Below, in pieces: positions 42,359 to 50,902 of a stretch of DNA of 64,000 bases (positions are counted from its first letter, which is position 1; every line of letters begins with the position of its first letter). Both the position numbers and the translations under genes were made by a program. Source of the stretch: Lewinella sp. JB7 (GTDB taxonomy: Bacteria; Bacteroidota; Bacteroidia; Chitinophagales; Saprospiraceae); the NCBI RefSeq assembly GCF_024297185.1, contig NZ_JANCTD010000002.1, positions 310,001 through 374,000 on the forward strand, read 5' to 3'. The notes under the pieces were generated by a model. It was not told the DNA's origin. It saw nothing but the letters and a program-made list of their open reading frames with translations, and ran no database searches.

Positions 42359-44538
42359 TCTTCTTCCTTGGGGGCGAACTTGTCCCGCCCGCTGCGATCG
42401 ACGACCGTAGAACTGGCCTGCTGGGTACCCTGCAGCACCAGATCAAGCACGTTTACGTGGGGCGGTTGGGTGACCATGAAGTGAATGGCCTCGGCCACGT
42501 CCTGCGCGCGCAGGGGCTGAAAATCCTCGTAGATCTTGGCGCGTTCGGCATCTCCGTCGAAGCGGACCAGGGCGAACTCCGTTTCCTCCACGTGGGCCGG
42601 GCAGATTTGGCCCACCCGTACGCCGTGTTTGACCAGGTCGAGTCGCATGGCGTAGGTCAGGGCATCCACCGCGTGCTTGGTGGCGCAATAGACATTTCCG
42701 TTCGGATAAACCTCCTTGCCGGCGGTGCTCGCTACGTTGATGACCATTCCGCGGCCGCGCCGTACCATGCCCGGCGTCACGGCCCGGGTGAGGTAGAGCA
42801 GGCCTCGCAGATTCACGTCGATCATCTCGTCCCAGTGATCCAGGGAGCCGGCGTGTATGGGGTCGAAACCCTTGGCTTTACCGGCGTTGTTGATGAGTAC
42901 GTCGATCGTTCGCCAGGCTTCCGGTAGTGCCGCGATGGCCTGGCCGACGCTCTGCCGGTCCCGTACGTCTAACCGCAAGTGATGGACCTCTACCCCGTGC
43001 CGCTCCCGCAGATTGCGGCCGATCTGCTGCAAACGTTCTTCCCGCCGTCCGATCAGCGCCAAACGGTATCCGTCGGCGGCCAACCGGTGGGCGGTGGCCA
43101 GACCGATGCCACTCGTAGCTCCGCTGATCAGCACAGTTTTTCCGGCACCCGGTTTGGGCGGGGGCGCGGGAGCGGGCGTTTCCCGGGCCACCAGCATGGC
43201 TTCCAACTGCGCGATGTTCTGTTTGAGCGCGGCCAGCGGACCGGCGTCGGGTTCGGGCTGTTCGGGGGTGGCCGCCCCGTAGAAGGCACGTTGGTTAGCG
43301 GGGGTATCGTAGGCGGGTTCGAGCGAGGTCGCTACCAGATAATTCTTGCGGGCTTCTTCCCGCTTTCCGGAATCGTACAGTGCCACCGCGAGGCGGTAAT
43401 GAGCCGGAGCGTGACCGGGGTCCGCGCGGATGGCGCGGCGCAGCATCTTGATGGCTTTGTTCCGTTTCCCGAGCCGGCCCCCGAGGAGTTCAGCGTAACG
43501 GTAGAGGGTATCCGCACTTGCCTCGCCGGACTTCACCGCCCGGCGGAGGTAGGCGGCCGCTTCAACGTAATGATCGGGAAAGCGCTCGTCGAGCAGAATG
43601 CCCAGGCGTTCGTTCAGCCCGGGGAAAGTAGGTACCACGTCGCTGAGTTGCTCCCAGTCGCTGCGGGCCCTCCGGAAAGCTCCGGCTGCCTCGTGGAGTT
43701 CGCCACTGAGAAAGAGGCCGGCCGGATGGTGGGGGTCCCGGTTCAGTAAGGTGTCCACTTCCGCCCGGGCGTCGGTCAGGCGCTCCGCGGACAGGGCGAG
43801 CATGAGGGCGTAATTGTACTGTAGGTCCGGGTCCTCGGGTTGGGCATCGCGACTGGTCACCAAAAGGTTCAGCGCGGCCTCTGTCCTTCCCTCATCCGCC
43901 AGTTTCCAGGCCTCGCCAATAGGATCGTCGGAGGATTCGACCGGGGCGTTGGGGGGTGGCGCCATGGGAGTATTATCGTTTTGCCGGACGAAGTCGATCA
44001 ACGGTCCGAAGTTATTCTCAAGAAGTTCGCGGTAGGCGTACCACCCTTCCCGGGCCAGTTTATCCACCACCGCGGGGGCCGTTACGCTGGTTTCCCGAAT
44101 CTTGCGCAGGTACCGCTCGAACGACGCCCGGTCGGCCTCGGCGTAGGTTTCCGTGTCCCGCCGCAACTCGATGTACCGATCGTGCCAGTGATTGATGTAA
44201 TGCATCTGTTCGGCCCGGCTGCTGAGTTGGGTCTTCACGACTTCGACGTGGCCTTCTTCCCCGTACTCCACGTCTTCCAGCACCGTACGGAACACCCGAC
44301 GATCCGCCGTCAGTAGGGCATCGGCGCCGAGCATGCAATTGGGGTTCGTGAGGAAGCGGTCGCTAATCAATAGTACGAGGTCACCGGCAATGTCGTCCAG
44401 CCGATCCCGCAGGGGCTCGGCCTCGTTCTCCCGGCCCACCGACAGGTGCGTACAGTTGGCAATCCCCGTCAGGGCCTCCTCCAGCCGGCGGGCCGTGGGT
44501 TCGTCGTCGAGGGAATAGGCGAGGGCTACGGAGATCAT
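42355..44538 (-). CDS. TIR-like/TPR/short-chain dehydrogenase fusion protein
   Basis: A 727-residue cytoplasmic protein with three recognisable parts. Residues 1-130 look like a TIR-type domain: ISVALAYSLDDEPTARRLEE, then GDLVLLISDRFLTNPNCMLG. The glutamate usually found three residues after the conserved Cys is replaced by Gly71, so NADase activity is doubtful. Residues about 205-420 carry TPR-like helices (for example AIRADPGHAPAHYRLAVALY). Residues 466-715 are a classical SDR: SGATSGIGLA, NNAGKAKG, Ser604, Tyr617 and Lys621, with a YdfG-like C-terminus that includes TEFALVRFDGDAERAKIYED. An acidic tail ends the protein. It is the first gene of an operon with tmk and an MBL hydrolase. Function is unknown. 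Confidence 0.75.
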   Translation of the reverse strand: MISVALAYSLDDEPTARRLEEALTGIANCTHLSVGRENEAEPLRDRLDDIAGDLVLLISDRFLTNPNCMLGADALLTADRRVFRTVLEDVEYGEEGHVEVVKTQLSSRAEQMHYINHWHDRYIELRRDTETYAEADRASFERYLRKIRETSVTAPAVVDKLAREGWYAYRELLENNFGPLIDFVRQNDNTPMAPPPNAPVESSDDPIGEAWKLADEGRTEAALNLLVTSRDAQPEDPDLQYNYALMLALSAERLTDARAEVDTLLNRDPHHPAGLFLSGELHEAAGAFRRARSDWEQLSDVVPTFPGLNERLGILLDERFPDHYVEAAAYLRRAVKSGEASADTLYRYAELLGGRLGKRNKAIKMLRRAIRADPGHAPAHYRLAVALYDSGKREEARKNYLVATSLEPAYDTPANQRAFYGAATPEQPEPDAGPLAALKQNIAQLEAMLVARETPAPAPPPKPGAGKTVLISGATSGIGLATAHRLAADGYRLALIGRREERLQQIGRNLRERHGVEVHHLRLDVRDRQSVGQAIAALPEAWRTIDVLINNAGKAKGFDPIHAGSLDHWDEMIDVNLRGLLYLTRAVTPGMVRRGRGMVINVASTAGKEVYPNGNVYCATKHAVDALTYAMRLDLVKHGVRVGQICPAHVEETEFALVRFDGDAERAKIYEDFQPLRAQDVAEAIHFMVTQPPHVNVLDLVLQGTQQASSTVVDRSGRDKFAPKEEE

Positions 44539-44665
44539 GAAACGAAATTATGGGGCCGCAAAATAGGCCGCAATCCCCGAAGCGGACGGAAGCGGGAACA
44601 GCGTAGATAGCAGGACAAATGCCGCGAACGGACGAAAGTAATGGCGGCTGCCATAAACTAAGCCG

Positions 44666-44673
44666 TACCTTTG
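44666..44673 (+). promoter_or_regulatory. Bacteroidota -7 promoter box of the C-terminal protease gene
   Basis: TACCTTTG matches the TAnnTTTG consensus and ends 7 nt before the ATG at 44681. Transcription would then start at or next to the start codon, so the mRNA may be leaderless. Confidence 0.6.
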
Positions 44674-44680
44674 ACCTTTC

Positions 44681-46330
44681 ATGTCGGATATGGAAAAACG
44701 CAGCTTTACGATCTGGACGCCGCTCGTCTACAGCCTACTATTGGCCATCGGCCTCCTTACGGGCTTCCTGCTAAAAACCGATTCGCCTCTGCTGTCCGTC
44801 GGCGGTGGCGGTACCGCCGGGGGAAGCGGCCGCGTCGAACAGTTGATGGGGTACATCGAAGCCCGTTACGTAGACCAACCCAACGAAGACGAACTGTACG
44901 AGGCCGCCATCACCGCGGTGCTCGATCACCTCGATCCCCACAGCAGCTACATTCCCCGCGACGAGCTGCAGGCCCTGACCGAAAGCATGGAGGGCAACTT
45001 CGAGGGCATCGGTATCGAGTACCTCGTGGTGAACGACACCATTACGGTGGTCAGCGCCCTCCCCGACGGACCGTCCGATAAGGCCGGTATTCTCAGCGGC
45101 GATCAGATCATTTACGTCGGTGACAGCCTGGTCGTGAACGTCGAAGAACAGGACATCGATCCCGCCAGTCTGATGCGGGGAACCGGGGGCAGCGAGGTAG
45201 GTCTCCGCATTCGCCGCGCCGGACAGGATAAACTGTTGTCGTTCGTAGTCACGCGCGGTCCGATCCCCGTAAACAGCGTGGACGCCGCCTACACCATCGA
45301 CGACCGGACGGCCTACGTGAAGATCAATCGCTTCAGCCAGAATACTTACGCGGAGTTCATGGCCGCCCTGAAGGAACACCTCGAGCAGGCCGGGGCCCGC
45401 GATCTGATCATCGACCTGCGGGGCAACCCCGGAGGATATCTGCAGGAAGCGACCAAACTGCTCAGCGAATTATTTGTCCAGCGCGGCGTACTGCTGGTCT
45501 ACACCGAAGGGCGCAGCTCCAGTCGGCAGCCGTACAAGTCGTCCGGGCGCGCCCAGTACAACATCCAGAACGTCGCCATTCTGGTGGACGGCGGGTCGGC
45601 CAGCGCCAGTGAGATCGTAGCCGGTGCGGTGCAGGATCACGACCGCGGGATCGTCGTCGGCCGCCGTACCTTCGGCAAGGGCCTGGTGCAGGAACAGTAC
45701 CCACTTTCCGACGGCTCCGCGCTGCGCCTTACGGTAGCCCGCTACTACACCCCGAGCGACCGCAGCATCCAGCGCAATTACGAGGGCGATGAAGACTACC
45801 GCGACGACCTGAGCCGTCGCTTCGAAAGTGGGGAACTCACCGGTCGCACGGCCGTACAGGTTGACAGCTCCATGATCTACTATACCGATAACGGACATCC
45901 CGTATTCGGAGGCGGGGGCATCACGCCCGATCACTACGTACCGCTGGACAGCAGCCTTAACGACCCGGATTTCCTACGGCTCCGCCAGCAGGTTGCGCCT
46001 TACATGTTCACCTACCTGCGCGAACATCCGGAACTGAATGAGCTGACGACGGTTGAAGCCTTCGTACGGAGTTACCGTCCGCAGATGAGCGTAATCACCG
46101 GAGAGCTGGCGGAACTCGCCCGCCGCGACTATCCGGACCTGAACCCGGAACTGCCCCCCCACCTGGCTAACGAACTTGAACTTTACTTCCGCTCCCGCCT
46201 GGCCCGCCAGTTGTTCGGCCCGACCGCCTTTTACGAGGTGTACAATCGCGAAGACGAGACCGTGCAGGAGGCGCTGCGGCTACTCAACGACAAGGATCCC
46301 CTCGCCGCGGCCCGGGGAATCAGCAAGTAG
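44681..46330 (+). CDS. S41-family C-terminal processing peptidase
   Basis: A 549-residue periplasmic serine protease of the CtpA/Prc group. An N-terminal uncleaved-type hydrophobic segment (residues 11-31) is followed by helices and a PDZ domain (about 105-190). The catalytic core comes next: DLRGNPGGYL, GGSASASEIVAGAVQDH and GRRTFGKGLVQEQYPL, giving the probable Ser308-Lys333 dyad (25 residues apart, as in Prc). The C-terminal ~150 residues are helical. It degrades or trims periplasmic and envelope proteins. The promoter box ends 7 nt before the start codon. The gene is divergent from the TIR-like/TPR/SDR operon and convergent with the pseudouridine synthase. Confidence 0.9.
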   Translation: MSDMEKRSFTIWTPLVYSLLLAIGLLTGFLLKTDSPLLSVGGGGTAGGSGRVEQLMGYIEARYVDQPNEDELYEAAITAVLDHLDPHSSYIPRDELQALTESMEGNFEGIGIEYLVVNDTITVVSALPDGPSDKAGILSGDQIIYVGDSLVVNVEEQDIDPASLMRGTGGSEVGLRIRRAGQDKLLSFVVTRGPIPVNSVDAAYTIDDRTAYVKINRFSQNTYAEFMAALKEHLEQAGARDLIIDLRGNPGGYLQEATKLLSELFVQRGVLLVYTEGRSSSRQPYKSSGRAQYNIQNVAILVDGGSASASEIVAGAVQDHDRGIVVGRRTFGKGLVQEQYPLSDGSALRLTVARYYTPSDRSIQRNYEGDEDYRDDLSRRFESGELTGRTAVQVDSSMIYYTDNGHPVFGGGGITPDHYVPLDSSLNDPDFLRLRQQVAPYMFTYLREHPELNELTTVEAFVRSYRPQMSVITGELAELARRDYPDLNPELPPHLANELELYFRSRLARQLFGPTAFYEVYNREDETVQEALRLLNDKDPLAAARGISK

Positions 46331-46332
46331 GT

Positions 46333-47034
46333 CTACTCGGCAATGCCGTCGAAGAGCTGCCAGAGCTGATCGTGACGGGGGGGCTCGGCTACGATTTTCA
46401 CCTGCTCCTTCTTCACCGGGTGCAAAAACTCCAGACTGCGACTGTGCAGATTGATGTTGCCATCCTCATTAGCCTGGCGAAAACCGTACTTCAGGTCACC
46501 CCGGATGGGCGATTCCAGTTGCTGCGCCAGTTGAACGCGGATCTGGTGGGGACGGCCGGTCAGCGGAGTCACTTCCAGGAGGACGTTGGTCCCTACCCGA
46601 CCGAGTAGCCGGTAGTCCAGGATGGCTTCTTTCGCGCCTTGGTGCCGGTTACTGTTAGCTTTAGGCAGCAACTTACTGATGTTCTTTTTGGCATCTTTAT
46701 AGATGAACCCCCGCAGCCGGCCCTCGATGGGGGAAGGCTGTTCGGCGACAATGGCCCAGTATTTCTTGGTAACCTTGCGGTCCCGGAAAATCTCCGTCAT
46801 GCGGGAAAGCGCCTTCGACGTCCGCGCGAACAGGATCACCCCGGAAACCGGCCGGTCCAGGCGGTGAACACTCCCCAGGAAAACCTCCCCGGGCTTGTTG
46901 TACCGCAACTTGATGTACTCCTTGGCCAGATCCATCACGGTCACGTCTCCCGTCTCGTCTCCCTGGCTCAGGTACCCGGCCGGCTTGTTGACGGCAATAA
47001 GGTGATTGTCTTCGTATAGAACCTGTAAGTGCAT
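46333..47034 (-). CDS. RluA-family pseudouridine synthase
   Basis: Start at ATG 47034 (MHLQVLYEDNHLIAVNKPAG) gives 233 residues; an upstream extension adds 12 poorly matching residues. Family signatures are YEDNHLIAVNKPAG, the catalytic Asp in LGSVHRLDRPVSGVILFARTS, KKYWAIV and LTGRPHQIRVQLAQ. There is no S4 domain, so this is a RluA-type enzyme without an N-terminal RNA-binding extension. Target uridines in rRNA or tRNA cannot be fixed by eye. It is convergent with the C-terminal protease gene, 2 bp apart, and divergent from mqnD. Confidence 0.88.
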   Translation of the reverse strand: MHLQVLYEDNHLIAVNKPAGYLSQGDETGDVTVMDLAKEYIKLRYNKPGEVFLGSVHRLDRPVSGVILFARTSKALSRMTEIFRDRKVTKKYWAIVAEQPSPIEGRLRGFIYKDAKKNISKLLPKANSNRHQGAKEAILDYRLLGRVGTNVLLEVTPLTGRPHQIRVQLAQQLESPIRGDLKYGFRQANEDGNINLHSRSLEFLHPVKKEQVKIVAEPPRHDQLWQLFDGIAE

Positions 47035-47115
47035 GGCTTTGTCTTTATGTCCCCCGGAGGGGGTGGGCAAATAACGCCCCTTCCGCCGGAACGTTAGCCC
47101 AAGTTGTTAATTATT

Positions 47116-47961
47116 ATGCCCCCCCCACCCCGTACGCTGACCCTGGGTTTTAGCCCCTGCCCCAACGATACTTTCATTTTCCACGCCCTGCTCCACGGAA
47201 AAGTCGATACCGAAGGCCTGTCTTTCTCGCCCACCCTGACCGACGTCGAGGAACTCAACCGACGGGCCTTCCGGGAAGAACTCGACGTGACGAAGCTGAG
47301 TTACCACGCCTTCGGCCACCTGACCGGGCAGTACACCCTGCTCAATGCGGGAAGCGCCCTCGGGCGGGGAGTCGGTCCGTTACTGGTAACAAAAAAGGAA
47401 AATGTCGGAGGAGTACTTTCACCCACATCGACGATTGCCATCCCGGGGCGGTACACTACCGCCAATTACTTACTAGGATTGGCCTATCCGACCCTGCTCC
47501 GGCGGCGGGAGATGATTTTCAGCGATATCGAGGACGCGGTCCTGGAGGGCACGGTGGACGCCGGCGTGTTGATCCACGAAAACCGCTTCACCTACCACGA
47601 GCGTGGACTGGAAAAGATCGCCGATCTCGGGGAGTACTGGGAACGTACGACCGGGTACCCCATTCCCCTCGGCGGTATCGCGGTACGTCGTAGTTTCAGC
47701 CCGGAACTACGCGCGCGCATCGATCGCGTACTCGCCCGCTCCGTACGCTACGCCTTCGACCACCCCGCCGACAGCCGGGAATACGTAGCCACCCACGCCC
47801 AGTCCATGGACCCCGACGTGCGACAGCGTCATATCGAGCTGTACGTGAACGACTACAGCATGAACCTCGGAACCGAGGGCCGGGCCGCCGTCCGTCACTT
47901 TCTTGAGGACGGCCGGGGCAAGGGCATCATACCCGCCGGAGCGGACGACTACATTGTATAG
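47116..47961 (+). CDS. mqnD: 1,4-dihydroxy-6-naphthoate synthase (futalosine menaquinone pathway)
   Basis: A 281-residue periplasmic-binding-protein-fold enzyme that converts cyclic dehypoxanthinyl futalosine to 1,4-dihydroxy-6-naphthoate. Signatures are TLGFSPCPNDTFIFHALLHG, LDVTKLSYHAFGHL and GAVL-type substrate loop AGVLIHENRFTYHERGL, with GYPIPLGGIAVRRS near the end. I place the start at ATG 47116; a TTG at 47104 gives a 4-residue extension. Use of this gene indicates that menaquinone is made via futalosine rather than the classical MenF-D route. Other mqn genes are not in the window. Fructose-bisphosphate aldolase follows 44 bp later. Confidence 0.92.
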   Translation: MPPPPRTLTLGFSPCPNDTFIFHALLHGKVDTEGLSFSPTLTDVEELNRRAFREELDVTKLSYHAFGHLTGQYTLLNAGSALGRGVGPLLVTKKENVGGVLSPTSTIAIPGRYTTANYLLGLAYPTLLRRREMIFSDIEDAVLEGTVDAGVLIHENRFTYHERGLEKIADLGEYWERTTGYPIPLGGIAVRRSFSPELRARIDRVLARSVRYAFDHPADSREYVATHAQSMDPDVRQRHIELYVNDYSMNLGTEGRAAVRHFLEDGRGKGIIPAGADDYIV

Positions 47962-48005
47962 TTTTACGTTTCTTTGCGGGCACCAAACTAAAATTACCTT
48001 TCCCT

Positions 48006-49082
48006 ATGGCAAAGCAATCTTTCCGGGCCGGCGTGCTCCACGGCGACGAAGTAACCGAAGTCTTTAACTACGCCCAGGCCAATAACTTTGCCCTTCCGGC
48101 GGTCAACGTCACGAGCAGCAGCACGGTCAACGCCGCGCTCGAAGCCGCCAAGGCCGTCAACAGCCCCATCATTATCCAGTTCAGCAACGGCGGTGCGCAG
48201 TTTTTCGCCGGCAAGAGCCTGGACAACAGCAAGCAGCAGGCCTCCATCGCCGGCGGACTCAGCGGTGCCATGCACGTTCACACCATGGCCGAGGCCTACG
48301 GAGTGCCCGTCATCCTGCACACCGACCACTGCGCCAAGAAACTCCTGCCCTGGATCGACGGTCTGCTCGATGCCGGCGAGAAATTCTACGCCAAGCGGGG
48401 TATTCCCCTGTACTCCAGCCACATGCTCGACCTGAGTGAGGAACCCCTGGAAGAGAACCTCGAGATCAGCAAGCGCTACTTTGAACGCATGGCCAAGATC
48501 GGCATGACCATCGAAATCGAACTCGGCGTCACCGGCGGCGAGGAGGACGGCGTGGACAATACCGACGTCGACAGCAGCCGCCTATACACCCAACCCGAGG
48601 AAGTATTCGAAAGCTACCAGACGCTCAGCCAGGTCAGCAATCGCTTTACCATCGCAGCGGCCTTCGGCAACGTGCACGGCGTGTACAAGCCCGGCAACGT
48701 GGAGCTCCGCCCCGTCATTCTGAAAAACAGCCAGGAGTACGTGCGCAAAAAACTCAATCTCCAGGAAGATCCCATTCACTTCGTATTCCACGGCGGCTCC
48801 GGCTCCAGCCAGGAGGAGATCCGCGAGGCGATCGGATACGGGGCCATCAAGATGAACATCGATACCGACCTGCAGTGGGCCTACTGGGACGGTGTTCGGA
48901 CCTACGAAGCCGGTAAGCGCGACTTCCTCCAGGCGCAGATCGGCAACCCCGAGGGTGAGGAGAAGCCCAACAAGAAATTCTACGACCCCCGGGTATGGGT
49001 CCGCAAGGGTGAGGAAGCTTTCGTCGCCCGCCTCAAGCAGGCCTTCGAAGACCTTAACTGCGTAGATGTCTTAGGAAGCTGA
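48006..49082 (+). CDS. fbaA: Class II fructose-bisphosphate aldolase
   Basis: A 358-residue zinc-dependent aldolase of glycolysis and gluconeogenesis, of the longer class IIA type (as E. coli FbaA). Key motifs are FALPAVNVTSSSTVNAALEA, VILHTDHCAKKLLPW with Asp107 and zinc ligand His108, MTIEIELGVTGGEEDGVDN, and AAFGNVHGVYKPGNVELRP. The phosphate-binding parts are HGGSGSSQEEIREAI and KMNIDTDLQW. The 3' end overlaps by 29 bp the 3' end of a convergent hypothetical gene. Confidence 0.95.
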   Translation: MAKQSFRAGVLHGDEVTEVFNYAQANNFALPAVNVTSSSTVNAALEAAKAVNSPIIIQFSNGGAQFFAGKSLDNSKQQASIAGGLSGAMHVHTMAEAYGVPVILHTDHCAKKLLPWIDGLLDAGEKFYAKRGIPLYSSHMLDLSEEPLEENLEISKRYFERMAKIGMTIEIELGVTGGEEDGVDNTDVDSSRLYTQPEEVFESYQTLSQVSNRFTIAAAFGNVHGVYKPGNVELRPVILKNSQEYVRKKLNLQEDPIHFVFHGGSGSSQEEIREAIGYGAIKMNIDTDLQWAYWDGVRTYEAGKRDFLQAQIGNPEGEEKPNKKFYDPRVWVRKGEEAFVARLKQAFEDLNCVDVLGS

Positions 49083-49395
49083 TCAGCTGCCCGAGACGAA
49101 GCACCTTCGGAAATTTCTCCGGCTTCCAGTACAGCAGGGGGGAACCATTCACCAGAATGTGTACCTCCTGCCGTAATGGGTTGCGCCAGCGGCGCAGGTT
49201 ACGGTAGTTGATACCCACGTTCAGCGCATTCAGTGCTTTGGTCGCCTCCGCCAGCGCGCTCACCGTCGAACCGTCGATGCGCAGCCGCCCCTTTGCGTCC
49301 GTCATCAACCGCAGGGTTTCCCCGGCCGGGGTACGCCATTCGAGATCCGCGTCGATCTCGAGTCGTCCGATTCGGTCGTATACCGCATCGATCAT
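49054..49395 (-). CDS. Conserved hypothetical protein (113 aa)
   Basis: A 113-residue protein beginning MIDAVYDRIGRLEIDADLEW. It is predicted to be mixed alpha/beta, with WRTPAGETLRLMTDAKGRLR and KALNALNVGINYRNLRRW; the C-terminus is basic. No known domain is recognised. Its gene starts 1 nt after another small gene on the same strand, so the two form a bicistron. Its last 29 bp overlap the aldolase 3' end on the other strand. The arrangement suggests a real conserved pair, but function is unknown. Confidence 0.6.
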   Translation of the reverse strand: MIDAVYDRIGRLEIDADLEWRTPAGETLRLMTDAKGRLRIDGSTVSALAEATKALNALNVGINYRNLRRWRNPLRQEVHILVNGSPLLYWKPEKFPKVLRLGQLISFLRHLRS

Positions 49396-49396
49396 C

Positions 49397-49621
49397 TCAG
49401 CTGTCCGAACGGTCCCGCCGGCTTTCCTTGTCCGCGGTACGGATGCGAATGACGCCGTTCATCTTCCACCGGGCGCGGGTGGCCCCGTCTTCCGTACTGC
49501 TGGGTACTTCAACTTCGAAGTTATCGAAGTCGTAGGTGATTTCCGCACCGCGGCCGGTCAGTTTGTCGTACAGCCCGATGGCCAGTTCGGGCCAGGTGTT
49601 GGTTTGTTGTTCGTTTGCCAT
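49397..49621 (-). CDS. Small conserved hypothetical protein (74 aa)
   Basis: Start at ATG 49621 gives a 74-residue protein: MANEQQTNTWPELAIGLYDK with an acidic middle (YDFDNFEVEV) and a charged C-terminus (RIRTADKESRRDRSDS). The longer frame upstream is Cys/Pro-rich and unlikely. Proteins of this shape are small cytoplasmic proteins of unknown role in Bacteroidota. It forms a bicistron with the following 113-residue gene (1 nt between stop and ATG) and is divergent from the glycosyltransferase gene. Confidence 0.6.
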   Translation of the reverse strand: MANEQQTNTWPELAIGLYDKLTGRGAEITYDFDNFEVEVPSSTEDGATRARWKMNGVIRIRTADKESRRDRSDS

Positions 49622-49681
49622 CACTGGATTTTTATTGATTTCAGGGGTGCAACAGCAACTTCCCGCAACTGTTGCGGCAAT

Positions 49682-49689
49682 TACCTTTG
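49682..49689 (+). promoter_or_regulatory. Bacteroidota -7 box before the GT2 gene
   Basis: TACCTTTG lies 4 nt before the proposed GTG start at 49694. If used, the transcript would begin near or within the start codon, giving a leaderless message. That spacing also leaves room for doubt about the start. Confidence 0.5.
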
Positions 49690-49693
49690 GGGC

Positions 49694-50902
49694 GTGCTCT
49701 GGTTCTGTCTTTTTTTGCTCACGATCTGCGTCGCCGGCGTGCTGCACACTTACCTTTTCTACCCGCTGTACGTACGGTGGGCGGCGGCGCGCAGGTGCCC
49801 GGCCTCATCCGGAGAAGAGCAATCCACGGACTGGCCCGCCGTTTACGTGGTCATGGCCGTACATAACGAGGCGGCGGTCCTGCCCGAAAAGCTGCGTTCC
49901 CTGGCGGACACCGACTATGCGGGTCCCCTCCAGTTTCATTTCCGCAGCGATCAGAGCACGGACGCCACCGACGATCTTCTCCGGCAATTCGCCCGTAGTT
50001 TTCCCGACCAGACCTTCGTCACCCGCAATGATCTTCGCACGGGAAAACCGGCCAGCGTGAACCAAATAATCGCCAGCCTTCCCCCCACCGGGGTATACGT
50101 ACTTACCGACGCCAGCGTGTTCCTCACGCCCACCGCGGTGACCGAACTGGTGAGGCCCATGCTGGCGGACGAGAACATCGGCGTCGTCGATTCCCGCATG
50201 GTGCATACGGGTCTGCGCGACAGCGGCGTCAGTCGGCTGGAGGATCGGTACATCGGTCGGGAGGTGGGTATAAAGCAGGCCGAAAGCTGCCTGTGGCAGA
50301 CGATGATCGGGCCCTTCGGCGGTTGCTGGGCGATCCGCGCCGAAGCCTACCGTCCGGTGCCGCCCGCATTCCTAGTGGATGACTTTTATCTCTGTATGGC
50401 CGCTTACGAGGCGGGTTGGCTGGGCGTGGCCAGCGACCGGGCGGTGGTGTACGAAGGCGTCGGACAGCGATTGTCCGATGAATTCCGGCGCAAGCGGCGG
50501 ATCGGGGCGGGCAACTGGCAGAATTTGCTGCGCTTCCGTCGGCTGTGGTGGCCGCCCCTGCGGGACCCCCTTGCTTTCGCTTTCTTTAGTCACAAGGTGC
50601 TGCGTTGGCTCACGCCCCAGTTGCTCCTGGTGGGGGCGGTAGCCTGGCTCGGCGTGATCTTGCTGACGGGCAACTATTGGGCTACCGCCTTGTTTGTGGT
50701 GGTGTGCGCTGCCTGCGTGCTGGCGGTGATCGTCGATCCCCTGCTGCACGTCCTGGGTATTCATAGCTCCCGCGTCCGCGCCCTACGCTACTTTTTAGCG
50801 ATGAACCTGGCGCTGCTCCTCGGATTTTTTCGCTTCTTAAATGGAATTCACAGTAATGTCTGGCAACCTTCTCACCGAAACCAAGACCCCGGAGGCCGCT
50901 GA
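49694..50902 (+). CDS. Membrane-associated family 2 glycosyltransferase
   Basis: I choose the GTG at 49694 because it gives an N-terminal membrane helix (LWFCLFLLTICVAGVLHTYL) directly before the GT-A domain; upstream residues in the open frame lie over the opposite-strand hypothetical genes. The 402-residue protein has VYVVMAVHNEAAVLPEKLRS, a D-x-S-type acceptor VYVLTDASVFL, FGGCWAIRAEAYRPVP, DDFYLCMAAYEAGW and the QRLSDEFRRKRRIGAGNWQN motif (QxxRW-like). Two or three more helices close the C-terminus. It is of the processive polysaccharide-synthase type; product unknown. Its end overlaps ribBA by 62 bp on the same strand. Confidence 0.82.
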   Translation: MLWFCLFLLTICVAGVLHTYLFYPLYVRWAAARRCPASSGEEQSTDWPAVYVVMAVHNEAAVLPEKLRSLADTDYAGPLQFHFRSDQSTDATDDLLRQFARSFPDQTFVTRNDLRTGKPASVNQIIASLPPTGVYVLTDASVFLTPTAVTELVRPMLADENIGVVDSRMVHTGLRDSGVSRLEDRYIGREVGIKQAESCLWQTMIGPFGGCWAIRAEAYRPVPPAFLVDDFYLCMAAYEAGWLGVASDRAVVYEGVGQRLSDEFRRKRRIGAGNWQNLLRFRRLWWPPLRDPLAFAFFSHKVLRWLTPQLLLVGAVAWLGVILLTGNYWATALFVVVCAACVLAVIVDPLLHVLGIHSSRVRALRYFLAMNLALLLGFFRFLNGIHSNVWQPSHRNQDPGGR

